Part shown: in pieces, positions 1 through 9,588 of the stretch
Layout: each line of letters starts with the position of its first letter
Position numbering within the stretch: position 1 is the stretch's first letter
Assembly (NCBI GenBank): GCA_004020875.1
Contig: SAPZ01000008.1
Coordinates: 186,001-250,000 of the forward strand
Origin: Mesorhizobium sp.
GTDB lineage: Bacteria > Pseudomonadota > Alphaproteobacteria > Rhizobiales > Rhizobiaceae
Length of the DNA stretch: 64,000 nt
Reading direction: 5' to 3'
Program-made: the position numbers and the translations under genes
The notes under the pieces: generated by a model
Databases searched by the model: none
Told to the model about the DNA's origin: nothing
What the model saw: only the letters and a program-made list of their open reading frames with translations

Positions 1-314
1 TGATCCTCAAGATCGTGTTACGGCACTACAACGCCCTGCGGGCGCGCTGGCGCATCGCCTTCTATGAAGATCTGCACTATGCCTCCGTCCGGCGGATGCG
101 GGCGGAGGGCCTTGCCAGGTTCCAATGCCTTGCCGCGCGATTGAAGCTCAGGCGCTCGCTTTGGCCCATTGGCGCGGCGGTCGACAAGCTGGCGCTCGTT
201 GCGCTGTATCGGAGCCAGTTCGCGGAATCGCCAGTCTCGATAAAGCCGTTCACGCCGGCCCAGAGCATTACGGCCCCGGCGCATGAGGCGCTCTGGAGCA
301 CCGAGCCCGCATGA
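1..314 (+). CDS. C-terminal part of an unidentified protein (truncated by window edge)
   Basis: The reading frame is open from the left edge and stops at 312-314, so only the last roughly 104 residues are visible. A GTG at 15 is only an internal codon as far as can be seen. The tail is rich in Arg, Leu and Ala with no membrane segment and no motif I recognise. Its stop overlaps the ATG of the next gene (ATGA at 311), which implies translational coupling with the GT4 glycosyltransferase. A role in the same glycan locus, for example as another glycosyltransferase, is inference from position only. Confidence 0.5.
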   Translation, partial: ILKIVLRHYNALRARWRIAFYEDLHYASVRRMRAEGLARFQCLAARLKLRRSLWPIGAAVDKLALVALYRSQFAESPVSIKPFTPAQSITAPAHEALWSTEPA

Positions 315-1618
315 CGCGCACCAACCGGTCCTTGCCGCTGCGCCTTGGTTGGACAGCGCTAGCCAAAAGCTGGTTGCGCAAGATCGACAGATTGCGCCGG
401 CTGGCGGGCCGCCTTGAGCGGGGCGCGCCTCTCGCTGCCGCAAACCAAGAGCCGTTTTCCGCCCTGTTGCGCTCAGCGGGAAATCTCGCCGACTTGCGCC
501 CGCATTTGCTCGTCCTGGTGCCTTGGCTGCCGATCGGCGGCGCCGAGGTGCTGCTGGCTGACATCCTCGACAGCCTCAAAGCAGAATGGCGCCTGAGCAT
601 CGTCACGACCGAGACAGGCGACCAGGCTCTGGCGCCGGCGTTTGCGGCAATCACCACGGAAATCTACCATTTGCCCGATTTGCTCGACCGGCGGCATTGG
701 TTCGAATTCGTCGCCGCGCTTATGGCCTCGCGCGATTCCAAGGCGATCCTGTCGAGCGGATCGCGCTTCCTCTACAAGAACCTGAAGCGGATCAAGGCAC
801 GCTTTCCCGCAATCCGGAGCTATGACATTCTGCACAATGACGCGCCAAAGGCGCATTTGGCCTCGGCGCTGCGTGCCAGGCTTCACATCGATCGCCTCAT
901 CGCGGTGAACGAAAGGATCGGGCGCTCGCTCACCGGTGGCGGCGCTCGCTCCGGGACGGTGGCTGTGATCCCCAACGGTGTCGATTACGAAGGCGTCTTC
1001 AATCCGCATGGCATGGACCGCGCCGCGGCCCGCCAGCGCTTCGGCATTGAGGAGGACACCTTCGTCATCGGCTTCGTTGGGCGGATGAGTGCGGAAAAAC
1101 GCCCTCTCGCCTTCCTCACGGTGGCGGCGCCAATTCTCGCCACCCATCCCAACGCGCGGCTCGTTGTGCTGGGCGACGGCCCAATGGCCAAAGCGTTTGG
1201 CGATGCGGCCGAGGCCTCCGGCATCGCCGACCGTCTGCATCACGTGCCTCGCCTCGATCGCTCGGCGATGCCGCAATTTTACGCCTCCTGCAGCATCCTC
1301 GTGATGTCGTCGCTCATCGAAGGCACGCCACTGGTGATGCTTGAGGCATTGGCGATGGGCTGCCCGGTGGCGAGCACCGATGTCGGAGATGCTGCGCTCA
1401 TCATCCGCGAAGGCATCAACGGCTTCATCGTTCCGGTCGCGGTTCCAGAAGACCTGACGCCGCGCATCGCCAGCCTGGTCGACGACACGGCCGCCCTCGA
1501 GCGGATGCGCGCGGCCGCCCGGCAGTCGATCATCGACACGGGGCGATCGGTCAATGCGATGCTCGCCGCCTATAGAGCCTTGATGCGGCCGGAATTCCCC
1601 GCGCGACACCGAAGATAG
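311..1618 (+). CDS. Glycosyltransferase family 4 (GT-B fold)
   Basis: This 435-residue protein should transfer a sugar from a nucleotide-sugar donor onto a growing surface glycan at the cytoplasmic face of the membrane. Seen: a glycine-rich acceptor-side loop (LPIGGAEVLL, around residue 75), the hinge motif PNGVD near 220, GFVGRMSAEKRP near 255, a GDGPM loop near 292, and the retaining GT4 signature E-x7-E at E337-E345 followed by GCPVASTDVG. Length is normal for GT4. Its start overlaps the upstream partial gene by four bases, so they are probably one operon. Donor and acceptor cannot be read from the sequence. The next gene is on the opposite strand and convergent. Confidence 0.9.
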   Translation: MTRTNRSLPLRLGWTALAKSWLRKIDRLRRLAGRLERGAPLAAANQEPFSALLRSAGNLADLRPHLLVLVPWLPIGGAEVLLADILDSLKAEWRLSIVTTETGDQALAPAFAAITTEIYHLPDLLDRRHWFEFVAALMASRDSKAILSSGSRFLYKNLKRIKARFPAIRSYDILHNDAPKAHLASALRARLHIDRLIAVNERIGRSLTGGGARSGTVAVIPNGVDYEGVFNPHGMDRAAARQRFGIEEDTFVIGFVGRMSAEKRPLAFLTVAAPILATHPNARLVVLGDGPMAKAFGDAAEASGIADRLHHVPRLDRSAMPQFYASCSILVMSSLIEGTPLVMLEALAMGCPVASTDVGDAALIIREGINGFIVPVAVPEDLTPRIASLVDDTAALERMRAAARQSIIDTGRSVNAMLAAYRALMRPEFPARHRR

Positions 1619-1636
1619 CGAAGACGGTGGTGCGCT

Positions 1637-1894
1637 TCAGTCGGCCGCCGGCAGCCGTCGCATGGTGAACTCGATCACATCGCCTGGGCGTTCGAACCAG
1701 CTTTCGATCTCGGTCCAATAGGCCTGCTTCGGGAAGCGCTCGAACCACTCCTTGGCCTTGAGGCGCGCCGCCGGCCGCGGCAGCACGAAGGTCTCGCGCA
1801 GAAATCCGTCGCGCGGCAGGTTTGCGCGCTCGGCCCGCGAGCGTTCCAGCCTTTTCTTCAAGCCATCCAGCGGCGGTCTTGCCGGGGTGCGCAT
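1637..1894 (-). CDS. Small conserved hypothetical protein, divergent from hemF
   Basis: An 85-residue basic protein (many Arg, Lys, Trp and Phe; the middle reads [18 protein letters not shown]). I chose ATG at 1894 because a GGGAG Shine-Dalgarno sits about 8 bases upstream. The longer open frame on this strand, reaching to 2392, merely runs antisense through hemF. There is no signal peptide or membrane helix. It is transcribed away from hemF and shares its promoter region (1895-2015). No function is recognised; the aromatic-rich conserved-looking C-terminal half suggests a real protein rather than a spurious frame. Confidence 0.7.
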   Translation of the reverse strand: MRTPARPPLDGLKKRLERSRAERANLPRDGFLRETFVLPRPAARLKAKEWFERFPKQAYWTEIESWFERPGDVIEFTMRRLPAAD

Positions 1895-1928
1895 GAAGGA
1901 ACTCCCTTGCACCTTGGTCAGACAGGAC

Positions 1929-1957
1929 TTGACCCTTGCCTTTAAGAGATTAGGGAT
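1929..1957 (+). promoter_or_regulatory. Possible sigma70-like promoter for hemF
   Basis: TTGACC at 1929-1934 is followed after 16 bases by TAGGGAT at 1951-1957, about 60 bases before the chosen hemF start. The -35 is good and the -10 is weak, so this is a suggestion from spacing only. Confidence 0.25.
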
Positions 1958-2015
1958 CGCGCGCAGAAAAAACGAGTCATTTGTCAGGCAAGCGCGCCTA
2001 TACCTGGAGACTGAA

Positions 2016-2930
2016 TTGGAAAGACCTGATCTTCCGGTGGGGCTCCCGGCCGACATCGAGCAGAAGAAGATGAAGGCCCGCCTCTGGTTCGAGGCCTTGC
2101 GCGAGCGCATCTGCGCCGCCTTCGAGCAGATCGAGCGGGAACTCACCGGCCCACAAGCGTCATGGTCGCCCGGCCATTTCGAAAAGACCCCCTGGGAACG
2201 TGACGAAGGCCGCGGTGGCGGCGGCACCATGTCGATGATGCGTGGCCGCGTCTTCGAGAAGGTCGGCGTGCACACTTCGACCGTCCATGGCGAATTCTCG
2301 CCGGAGTTCAGGAAGCAGATTCCCGGGGCCGAGGAGGATCCGCGCTTCTGGGCGAGCGGCATCTCGCTGATCGCGCATCCATGGAATCCCAACGTGCCGG
2401 CCGTTCATATGAACACGCGCATGGTGGTTACCACGCGCCAGTGGTTCGGTGGCGGCGCCGATCTGACGCCGGTGCTCGACCGCCGCCGCACCCAGGACGA
2501 CCCCGACGCGATCGCCTTCCACCGCGCCATGCAGTTCGCCTGCGAGAAAAACGCCGCGGTCGCGGACTATCCCAAATTCAAGGCCTGGTGCGACGAATAT
2601 TTCTTCCTGCCCCACCGCAATGAGCCGCGCGGCATCGGCGGCATCTTCTTCGACTGGCTGCATTCGGGCGAGGACAAGGGCGGCTGGAATGCCGATCTCA
2701 ATTTCGTCCAGGATGTCGGCCGCTCCTTCCTGGTCGTCTATGCTCATCTGGTTCGGGGCAACTTCAACCAAAACTGGACCGACGGCGAGCGTGACGAACA
2801 ACTGATCCGGCGCGGCCGCTATGTCGAATTCAACTTGCTTCACGATCGCGGCACCATCTTCGGCCTGAAGACCGGCGGCAATGTCGCCTCGATCCTGTCC
2901 AGCCTGCCGCCCGAGGTAAAATGGCCGTAA
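2016..2930 (+). CDS. hemF: Oxygen-dependent coproporphyrinogen III oxidase
   Basis: HemF carries out the aerobic oxidative decarboxylation of coproporphyrinogen III to protoporphyrinogen IX in haem synthesis, in the cytoplasm. The protein shows the family core: RGGGGTMS near residue 68, HMNTR near 130, [10 protein letters not shown], and the signature [20 protein letters not shown] around 190-210, ending with a conserved [14 protein letters not shown] segment. I set the start at TTG 2016, giving 304 residues (usual family length), because GGAG lies six bases before it and the protein then begins [11 protein letters not shown]. The frame stays open to 1752, but that extension overlaps the divergent small gene and lacks family character. 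Confidence 0.95.
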   Translation: MERPDLPVGLPADIEQKKMKARLWFEALRERICAAFEQIERELTGPQASWSPGHFEKTPWERDEGRGGGGTMSMMRGRVFEKVGVHTSTVHGEFSPEFRKQIPGAEEDPRFWASGISLIAHPWNPNVPAVHMNTRMVVTTRQWFGGGADLTPVLDRRRTQDDPDAIAFHRAMQFACEKNAAVADYPKFKAWCDEYFFLPHRNEPRGIGGIFFDWLHSGEDKGGWNADLNFVQDVGRSFLVVYAHLVRGNFNQNWTDGERDEQLIRRGRYVEFNLLHDRGTIFGLKTGGNVASILSSLPPEVKWP

Positions 2931-3185
2931 CGATCCGGTGAGCGCGGCCATGGCCGCATTGCTGTCCCATTCGCCGAATCTTGGCGGCCAATGTAGCGGG
3001 CAGATTTCTTTTTCGTCTAATATCCTTTTGAAAAAATTGAGTTATTTAAGCTTTCGGGTCGGGAAGCGCCGGCGGCAGAGGTGGCGATCGTTGCTCCCAC
3101 GGCCGTGACCCGACGCGACTTGACGGCCCTGATCAAGAAGGGGTGCCTGGTCCTACAGGCGCCCCCATTTCCAGGAGAGCATGCC

Positions 3186-3446
3186 ATGCGCAAGCTTATC
3201 GTGACGGCGGCGACCGCCGCCGTCCTCGCCTCCGGTGGCGCCGCGTTCGCGGCGGTCAAGCACACCATCGGAACCGTGAAGAGCTTTGATGGAACGGCCA
3301 TGAGCCTTGTTCTGGACAACGGATCTACCTTCACCCTGTCCAAGGCCTTCAAGGATCCCGGCATTCAGGCCGGTGAGAAGGTTCGCGTGTCCTGGGACAC
3401 GAGCGGCGGGAAAAAAATCGCCGAAGCCGTCAAGATCATGAAGTAG
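3186..3446 (+). CDS. Exported DUF1344-type small protein
   Basis: An 86-residue protein with a Sec signal peptide (MRKLIVTAATAAVLASGGAAFA, cut near residue 22) and a short beta-rich mature domain: IGTVKSFDGTAMSLVLDNGSTF, then GEKVRVSW and a basic tail. This pattern (a small OB-like domain for the periplasm) fits DUF1344 proteins, which are common in rhizobia and of unknown function. ATG 3186 is chosen because AGGAG lies about ten bases upstream and the signal peptide starts there; an in-frame extension to 3081 has no signal sequence. It stands alone between hemF and the DUF1059 gene. Confidence 0.75.
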   Translation: MRKLIVTAATAAVLASGGAAFAAVKHTIGTVKSFDGTAMSLVLDNGSTFTLSKAFKDPGIQAGEKVRVSWDTSGGKKIAEAVKIMK

Positions 3447-3762
3447 CGACTGCAGCGATTCCTGAAGCTGCGCGGTTGAGCACGACGGCTTGGCCCACAG
3501 CCGTCCGCCCGAAACCCATGAACGACAAAGCGACATAGCAGGCTCAGGCAGCGCGAAGGGCGGGGCACCGGTGCCCCGCCCTTCGATTTGTCCTGCCGTG
3601 CGAACTCGGCGCGAACTTCGTGCAACCGAAAACGGCGGCATGTGTTATTGATATCCATTCGGGCAATCCGCCGAAACCCGCAGTGGCTACCAAGCGGATT
3701 GCATAAGAACAAGACGGCTGGAGGTCGGGCGGGACGGCTCCGAAGCGAAGAAAGGAAATCCC
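3447..3762. other. Intergenic stretch between DUF1344 and DUF1059 genes
   Basis: No convincing gene. Short frames here on both strands lack ribosome sites and start signals. The stretch holds the 32-base perfect palindrome at 3554-3585 and an AAAGGAAA ribosome site just before 3763. Confidence 0.5.
3554..3585. terminator. 32-base perfect palindrome, probable terminator hairpin
   Basis: CGAAGGGCGGGGCACC is followed directly by its exact reverse complement, so the element is the same on both strands. It lies about 108 bases after the DUF1344 stop and is followed by ATTTGT, a weak U-tract. A terminator is the simplest reading, although a protein-binding palindrome is possible. Confidence 0.5.
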
Positions 3763-3948
3763 ATGAAGGAATTTCAGTGCGGATCGCTGGTTCCCGGCTG
3801 TGACTGGCACACGCGCGCCGACGAAGAAGCCGAGGTGATGCGCCGCGCCGTCGAGCATATGCGCGAAACGCATGGCGAGACCATCATCCGTGAGACGATG
3901 ATCGAGGCGATCCGCTCGCGCATCCAGAAGGCCCGCGACGCGGCCTGA
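3763..3948 (+). CDS. DUF1059 family small protein
   Basis: A 61-residue protein with the DUF1059 pattern: an N-terminal CGSLVPGCDW motif with two cysteines, then acidic and amphipathic helices containing HMRETHGE. The Cys and His residues suggest metal binding. ATG 3763 has AAAGGAAA six bases upstream. The family is widespread and of unknown role; the length is typical. It is monocistronic as far as visible, with an imperfect hairpin after it. Confidence 0.8.
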   Translation: MKEFQCGSLVPGCDWHTRADEEAEVMRRAVEHMRETHGETIIRETMIEAIRSRIQKARDAA

Positions 3949-3988
3949 GCGGCCGGATCAAGCCTCAACGTAGCAAGCCGACAGACGA

Positions 3989-4019
3989 GACGGGCAGGAC
4001 GGTTTCCGTCCCGTCCCGC
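3989..4019 (+). terminator. Imperfect hairpin after DUF1059 gene
   Basis: GACGGGCAGGACGG and CCGTCCCGTCCCGC face each other across TTT with about 11 of 14 positions pairing, followed by TGTTTG. It is a plausible but imperfect terminator. Confidence 0.35.
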
Positions 4020-4198
4020 TGTTTGCCGTCGATCCCTACGATCGCCGGCCCATGCAATAACGTGCGTAATTCGAGAGAATTCTTATATTCGTAACAGCAT
4101 AGATAACCTCGCGGTAACGGTGCGCGTGCGATTCTGCGGCGCATTATCCGGCTGGAGGAGGCGCCCGAGGCCCCCTTTGTCATCAAGGCGATGCCGGA

Positions 4199-4801
4199 AT
4201 GCTGGGCGAGGTGTTTTCCCGCGTGCGCGAACGGTCCAAAATCCCAGGCGGTCTTTGCATGGCGGCGCTCCTCTTGTGCGCCCTCCTCTTTGCGTCCGCG
4301 GCTGCCGCCCAGGAATGGACCACCTCGCTCGTCGATATTCATCAGGGTTCTCCGCTCAGCGACAAGGCCAGGGGCCTGGGCGCTGGCGGCTATGAATTGC
4401 AGAGCGGAAGCTGGGTCTCCTTCAGCCGTTGGTATCACGCGAGTTGGGTCGACATGCATGTCGACTTCCTCACTCAGATCACGCCCGATACGGGCTTTCT
4501 CTGGGGGTTCGGCACCGGCGAGCAAGCCGATAAATATCGTATCGAGCCCAGCCTCAAGCTCGGATTTCTCACTCAGACCCATCCGAACCCCAACAGCACG
4601 CTGTCCCTGTCGCTCACCACCGTCATCGGCGGCAACCTGACGGAAAAGCCTTGCGAGGCCGACTACGGCGAGTTCGGAACCTACAGCGTCAATTGCCGGC
4701 TGGCGGCGGGCGAGACCGCGCCTGAGCAAACGCTGAAGTATCTGGTCAGCGCCAAGCCGGAGACCATGCATCTCTGGCTGAACTACCGTCTCACTTTCTG
4801 A
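4199..4801 (+). CDS. Secreted protein of unknown function
   Basis: A 200-residue protein. A hydrophobic stretch (MAALLLCALLFASAAAAQ, residues 21-38) is a signal peptide with likely cleavage after AAAAQ or just before it. The mature part alternates polar and aromatic residues (SWVSFSRWYHASWVDMHVDF, then FLTQTHPNPNSTLSLSLTT), suggesting beta strands, and contains only two cysteines, which could form a disulfide. ATG 4259 at the beginning of the hydrophobic stretch is an equally likely start, with AGGCGG upstream. It is followed after 81 bases by the subtilase gene on the same strand, so a substrate or inhibitor role is possible, but this is only inference. No family recognised. Confidence 0.6.
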   Translation: MLGEVFSRVRERSKIPGGLCMAALLLCALLFASAAAAQEWTTSLVDIHQGSPLSDKARGLGAGGYELQSGSWVSFSRWYHASWVDMHVDFLTQITPDTGFLWGFGTGEQADKYRIEPSLKLGFLTQTHPNPNSTLSLSLTTVIGGNLTEKPCEADYGEFGTYSVNCRLAAGETAPEQTLKYLVSAKPETMHLWLNYRLTF

Positions 4802-4882
4802 TCGGAGGGGCTGGCAAATGAAGTCATCTTGTCCCGAAACTCACAATCGCTCGTCCTGAATCTGTTTGACTGGAGAATCAAC

Positions 4883-5863
4883 ATGTCGGCTAAGTTCCTG
4901 AAGTTCGGTCTCGCCGCCGCCTTGGCTATTCTTTCGGCGCCGATGGCATCGGCGCAGGAAGCTCTCAGCCCGGACGAAATGGCTGCGCTCTGCCATGGCG
5001 GCGGGCCCATCTGCGTGAGCGCCACGATCCCGGTCGCGCGGACAACGCAGACCGTACAGAGTTGGATGAGCCCCGACGTCGGCGCCGCGTGGGCCGCCGG
5101 CTACAAGGGCAAGGGCGTCACCATCACCATCGTCGACGACTTCAGCAGCACATCACGCTTTTCCGGCAATTTCGGCATAGGCGTGCAGACACAGCGGCAT
5201 GGTGAATGGACGCGCGAGGAGGCAAGCATGATCGCCCCCTCGGCAACCATCCGCTCCAAGGATTTCTCGACGGGTTCGGCCGTCTCGCTGGCCGGCGGGC
5301 GTAACGTTCTCAACCTCAGCTACGGGATGTACACCACCGCGGGCTACGGCGTGAACCAGATCTGGTGGGCTCCGGAAGAGGCGTCGATCATCAACTATGC
5401 GACCAAGGGAACGGCCGTAGTCTCGAAGGCGGCCGGCAATGACTCGGTCGCCGTCGGCGGTGTCACAGGTGGTCAGCAGGACTATCTCGACCTTGCCTTG
5501 ATCGGCAAGCCGACGGCGATCTTCGCCGGCGCGCTGTCGACAAACGGCACCACGGCGAACAAGGCGCAGCTTGCCTGGTATTCCAACTACGCCGGCTCCA
5601 ACCCGCTTGTGCAGAGCCATTTCCTCGTGGTCGGCGTCGAAGGCGACAAGACGGGCCTCTACGGAACTTCGTTCGCCGCGCCGATCATCTCGGGCTACGC
5701 CGCGATCATCGGCAGCAAGTTCACGAAAGCGACGCCGGTTCAGATCACCAATGACCTGCTCAACACGGCCCGCACCGATACGCTGGTGAACTACGATCCG
5801 TCCATCTATGGCAAGGGCGAGGCAAGTCTCTCGCGGGCGCTCGCTCCTGTGGCGATACACTGA
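4883..5863 (+). CDS. Secreted S8 (subtilisin-like) serine peptidase
   Basis: A 326-residue exported protease. Seen: a signal peptide (residues 1-24, ending MASAQ), the catalytic Asp in TIVDDFSS (D85 or D86), His in QRHGEW (H106), oxyanion Asn in KAAGND near 178, and Ser in GTSFAAP (S263). The His motif is unusual: HGEWTREEASMIAP replaces the common HGTHVAG, and the Asp-His spacing is only about 20 residues. There is no long N-terminal prodomain, only about 50 residues between the signal and the catalytic core. ATG 4883 is used because GGAG lies 10 bases upstream; the frame is open further upstream but would bury the signal peptide. Probably co-transcribed with the secreted protein before it. 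Confidence 0.85.
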   Translation: MSAKFLKFGLAAALAILSAPMASAQEALSPDEMAALCHGGGPICVSATIPVARTTQTVQSWMSPDVGAAWAAGYKGKGVTITIVDDFSSTSRFSGNFGIGVQTQRHGEWTREEASMIAPSATIRSKDFSTGSAVSLAGGRNVLNLSYGMYTTAGYGVNQIWWAPEEASIINYATKGTAVVSKAAGNDSVAVGGVTGGQQDYLDLALIGKPTAIFAGALSTNGTTANKAQLAWYSNYAGSNPLVQSHFLVVGVEGDKTGLYGTSFAAPIISGYAAIIGSKFTKATPVQITNDLLNTARTDTLVNYDPSIYGKGEASLSRALAPVAIH

Positions 5864-5887
5864 CAGGCGCGCCGGTAGCCCGGCGGA

Positions 5888-7156
5888 CTAAGGCTCCAGG
5901 GCCTGCGCGGCGCGTTCCATGAGCGCGCCGCGTTCCAGCGTGAAGCCCGAACCGACCCATTCCCTTTCGAGGTTCTTCAGCGTCGCGCCGAGCTTCGGCC
6001 CCGGTGACGCGCCAAGGCCTGTCAAGTCGGCGCCTTTGATCGGAAACACCGGCTTTGACCACTTCAGCGTGAAGTTGAGCAGGCGTGAAAGGCCGCCGGC
6101 CTCCATCATCGCCTGATTGTCCTCGAAGGCACGCGTCCGCGCAGCTGCAAGCGCCAGCCGAATACGATCGAGATAGCCGCCGCGGTCGCCGTAGTAGAGT
6201 TTCTTGGCCAGTTCGGACTCGGTCGTCTTCGCGTCCGGGGCGATGGTCAGCGCCCAATTCCGCAGGCGAGCGGCCTCGTCATTCGAAAGCCGCAGCCGCT
6301 CGCCAAGCGTCTTCATACGCGCGGCATCGGGCGGGACGATTGCCTCGAGCCGCAGTATCGGATCGGCGGTCCATCCGAGATCCTTCCCGGTCCTGGCCAG
6401 GCCGTGGATGGCATCGATGCCCCATTTCTCGCTTTCCGGCAGCACGGCGGACAGCACGCCGGCCTGGCGCATCCAGAGCAGGGCGCGCGAGGGGTCCGGA
6501 GCCGACAGCAGCTTCTTCAGTTCGGACCAGACGCGTTCGGCCGAAAGCTGGGCAAGCCCCTCCTTCAGCCTGGCACAGGCCTTCAAGCCTTCGGCATCGG
6601 GCCGGCCGTCGCCATACCAGGCGAAGAAACGGAAAAAGCGCAGGATGCGCAGATAATCCTCGCGGATGCGCGCCTCCGCGTCGCCGATGAAACGCAGCCG
6701 CCGCGCCTCTATATCGGCAATGCCGCCGACAAGATCGACGACGGTGCCGTCGGCTTCGGCATAGAGCGCGTTGATGGTGAAGTCGCGCCTCTCGGCGTCA
6801 AGCTTCCAGTCACGCCCGAACGTCACTTTCGCCCGTCGGCCGTCGGTCTCGATGTCAGCGCGCAGAGTGGTGACTTCATAGGGCTTGCCGCCCGCAATCA
6901 CGGTGACGGTGCCGTGTTCGATCCCGGTCGGCACCGTCTTGAAGCCGGACGCCTCCGCGCGTCGGATGGTCTCTTCGGGCAGTGTCGTCGCGGCGATGTC
7001 GATGTCGGCCACGGGTTGGCCAAGCAGCGCATTACGCACTGCGCCGCCGGCGACTCGCGCTTCCTCGCCGCCCTGCTTCAGCGCGGCAAGCAATTGCTGC
7101 AGGGGCTTGTCGCCAAGCCAACGAGCCTGGCCCGAGAGGGACACCTCGACGCTCAC
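5888..7156 (-). CDS. cca: CCA-adding tRNA nucleotidyltransferase / poly(A) polymerase family
   Basis: A 422-residue class II nucleotidyltransferase that should add or repair the 3' CCA of tRNAs in the cytoplasm. Seen: the active-site motif GGAVRNALLGQPVADIDIAAT (residues 37-57) with the paired metal-binding aspartates, RRDFTINALY near 128, and EDYLRILRFFRF near 168 of the RNA-binding head domain. Class II enzymes that polyadenylate RNA look similar, but with no sign of a second paralogue here CCA addition is the safer call. It starts with GTG at 7156, which overlaps the stop of the Nudix gene (GTGA), so the three minus-strand genes form one operon. Confidence 0.92.
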   Translation of the reverse strand: MSVEVSLSGQARWLGDKPLQQLLAALKQGGEEARVAGGAVRNALLGQPVADIDIAATTLPEETIRRAEASGFKTVPTGIEHGTVTVIAGGKPYEVTTLRADIETDGRRAKVTFGRDWKLDAERRDFTINALYAEADGTVVDLVGGIADIEARRLRFIGDAEARIREDYLRILRFFRFFAWYGDGRPDAEGLKACARLKEGLAQLSAERVWSELKKLLSAPDPSRALLWMRQAGVLSAVLPESEKWGIDAIHGLARTGKDLGWTADPILRLEAIVPPDAARMKTLGERLRLSNDEAARLRNWALTIAPDAKTTESELAKKLYYGDRGGYLDRIRLALAAARTRAFEDNQAMMEAGGLSRLLNFTLKWSKPVFPIKGADLTGLGASPGPKLGATLKNLEREWVGSGFTLERGALMERAAQALEP

Positions 7157-7788
7157 GCATAAAGCCTTTCATACAGCGTGCGGATGATGCCGGCGGTGAC
7201 GCCCCAGATTCGCTGGTCGCCATAGGGCATATCGTAAAAGAACCATTCGAGATCGTTCCACATGCGGCTGTCGCGCGTGTGGTTGGCCGGGTCCATCAGG
7301 AAACTCAGGGGAACCTCGAAGGCAGCGTCGACTTCGTCGGCATTGAGCGTCAGCGAGAAGCCGGGCCGCACCACCGAAAGCACCGGCACGATGCGGTAGC
7401 CGCTGCCCGACACATAATCCGGCATCCGTCCGATGATCTCGATATGGTCGCAATCGAGGCCGATCTCCTCGAAGCTCTCCCGCAGCGCGGTTGCCTCGGG
7501 GCCGGGGTCGGTCGGATCGATCGTTCCGCCTGGAAAGGCCACCTGGCCGGAATGGCTGCGCAACTTCTCGGCGCGCTTGGTGAGCAGCACCATGGCGCCC
7601 TCGGCGCGGTCGACGACCGGGATGAGCACGGCCGCGTCCCGCAGCGGCTTGACGTGCTGGAGCCTGGGGTGATCCGGATTGAAGCGATGATCGCCGAAAT
7701 CCTCGCCAGGGGTGGTCGCGGCCTGCGCGGCGACCCGCACCCGGAAATCCGCGATCGAAAACGGGACCCGCGTCACCTGGTCCATCAT
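7153..7788 (-). CDS. Nudix hydrolase, CoA pyrophosphatase type
   Basis: A 211-residue hydrolase that likely cleaves CoA or acyl-CoA to 4'-phosphopantetheine products and 3',5'-ADP. The CoA-specific signature LLTKRAEKLRSHSGQVAFPGG leads straight into the Nudix box GGTIDPTDPGPEATALRESF followed by EEIGLD, with the metal-binding REx2-EE glutamates intact. Two adjacent ATGs at 7788 and 7785 are possible. The first overlaps the DUF1285 stop by ATGA. It sits between DUF1285 and cca in an overlapping operon, an order common in rhizobia; the functional link to tRNA maturation is not known. Confidence 0.92.
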   Translation of the reverse strand: MMDQVTRVPFSIADFRVRVAAQAATTPGEDFGDHRFNPDHPRLQHVKPLRDAAVLIPVVDRAEGAMVLLTKRAEKLRSHSGQVAFPGGTIDPTDPGPEATALRESFEEIGLDCDHIEIIGRMPDYVSGSGYRIVPVLSVVRPGFSLTLNADEVDAAFEVPLSFLMDPANHTRDSRMWNDLEWFFYDMPYGDQRIWGVTAGIIRTLYERLYA

Positions 7789-8429
7789 GCGCTTAGCCGT
7801 TTCAGTTTCTCGGCCGGCATGATCGGATAGACCTCGCCCCCCGAGCGGACCGCGAACATCGCCTTGCCGTCGATGTTGATCTCCTCGCCATGCGCAACCA
7901 GTTCGTACATCACCGCGCGCGCCACCAGCGCCTCCAACCGTCCGCGCACCAGCACGTAGGGTTTCAGCCCGCCGGTAGCGTCCTCATCGACGAAGCGCAG
8001 CGGATGGCCAGGCCCGGCGGTCACCACATCGCCGACATTGGTGCGGAAAGTGATGACTTGCTCGTCGCCGTTCCCGGACACATTCATTTCGACGGCGATA
8101 AAAGGCGCGTCGACGACGCGGATCCCGACCCGTTCGACCGGCGTCACGAGATACGTCTTGCCGTCGGCATCCTTGCGCAGCACGCTGGAAAAGAGCTGCA
8201 CCAAGGGCATGCGACCGATCGGTGTGCCGAGATAGAACCAGGTGCCGTCCGCCTTGATTTCCATGTCGAGGTCGCCGCAGAAGTCCGGATTCCAGCGCTC
8301 GACCGGCGCCGGCCCCTTGCCCGCGCGGGCGGCGCGCGAAACCAGCGCCTCAAGTCCGCGCGCCTCGGTAGCACTCGTCAAGCTCTGCCTGTCCGGGCTC
8401 TGTTCACGATGTTCGCTGCGTTCGGCCAT
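7785..8429 (-). CDS. DUF1285 family protein
   Basis: A 214-residue cytoplasmic protein of the DUF1285 family. Recognisable features are ERWNPDFCGDLDMEIKADGT (near 45), FYLGTPIGRMPLVQLFSSVL, a PVERVGIRVVDAPF segment, and VITFRTNVGDVV. These are typical of the two beta-sandwich-like domains of this family, whose function is unknown. I placed the start at ATG 8429. An in-frame GTG two codons upstream is also possible and neither has a strong ribosome site; the open frame extending to 8990 runs antisense into moxR and is not coding. First gene of the DUF1285-Nudix-cca operon, divergent from moxR. Confidence 0.85.
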   Translation of the reverse strand: MAERSEHREQSPDRQSLTSATEARGLEALVSRAARAGKGPAPVERWNPDFCGDLDMEIKADGTWFYLGTPIGRMPLVQLFSSVLRKDADGKTYLVTPVERVGIRVVDAPFIAVEMNVSGNGDEQVITFRTNVGDVVTAGPGHPLRFVDEDATGGLKPYVLVRGRLEALVARAVMYELVAHGEEINIDGKAMFAVRSGGEVYPIMPAEKLKRLSA

Positions 8430-8583
8430 GGTCACGAAATAGTCACTGTTGTCCCGATTGTCAGCCTTGTCCGCCCAAGTCTGTGATTTAAGTTCATTCA
8501 CAGGCGCCGGGCGAAGCCGAATCGCGGCATTCTGCGACATTGAGAATGCGGGCCGGTGTCTCCAACCACAAGGATCGAGCGGC

Positions 8584-9587
<1,004 letters not shown>

Positions 9588-9588
<1 letters not shown>

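Noticed and set aside
1637-2392. Minus-strand frame of 251 codons extending through hemF
   Set aside because: Only the last 85 codons (1637-1894) look like a protein and have a ribosome site; the rest is antisense to hemF.
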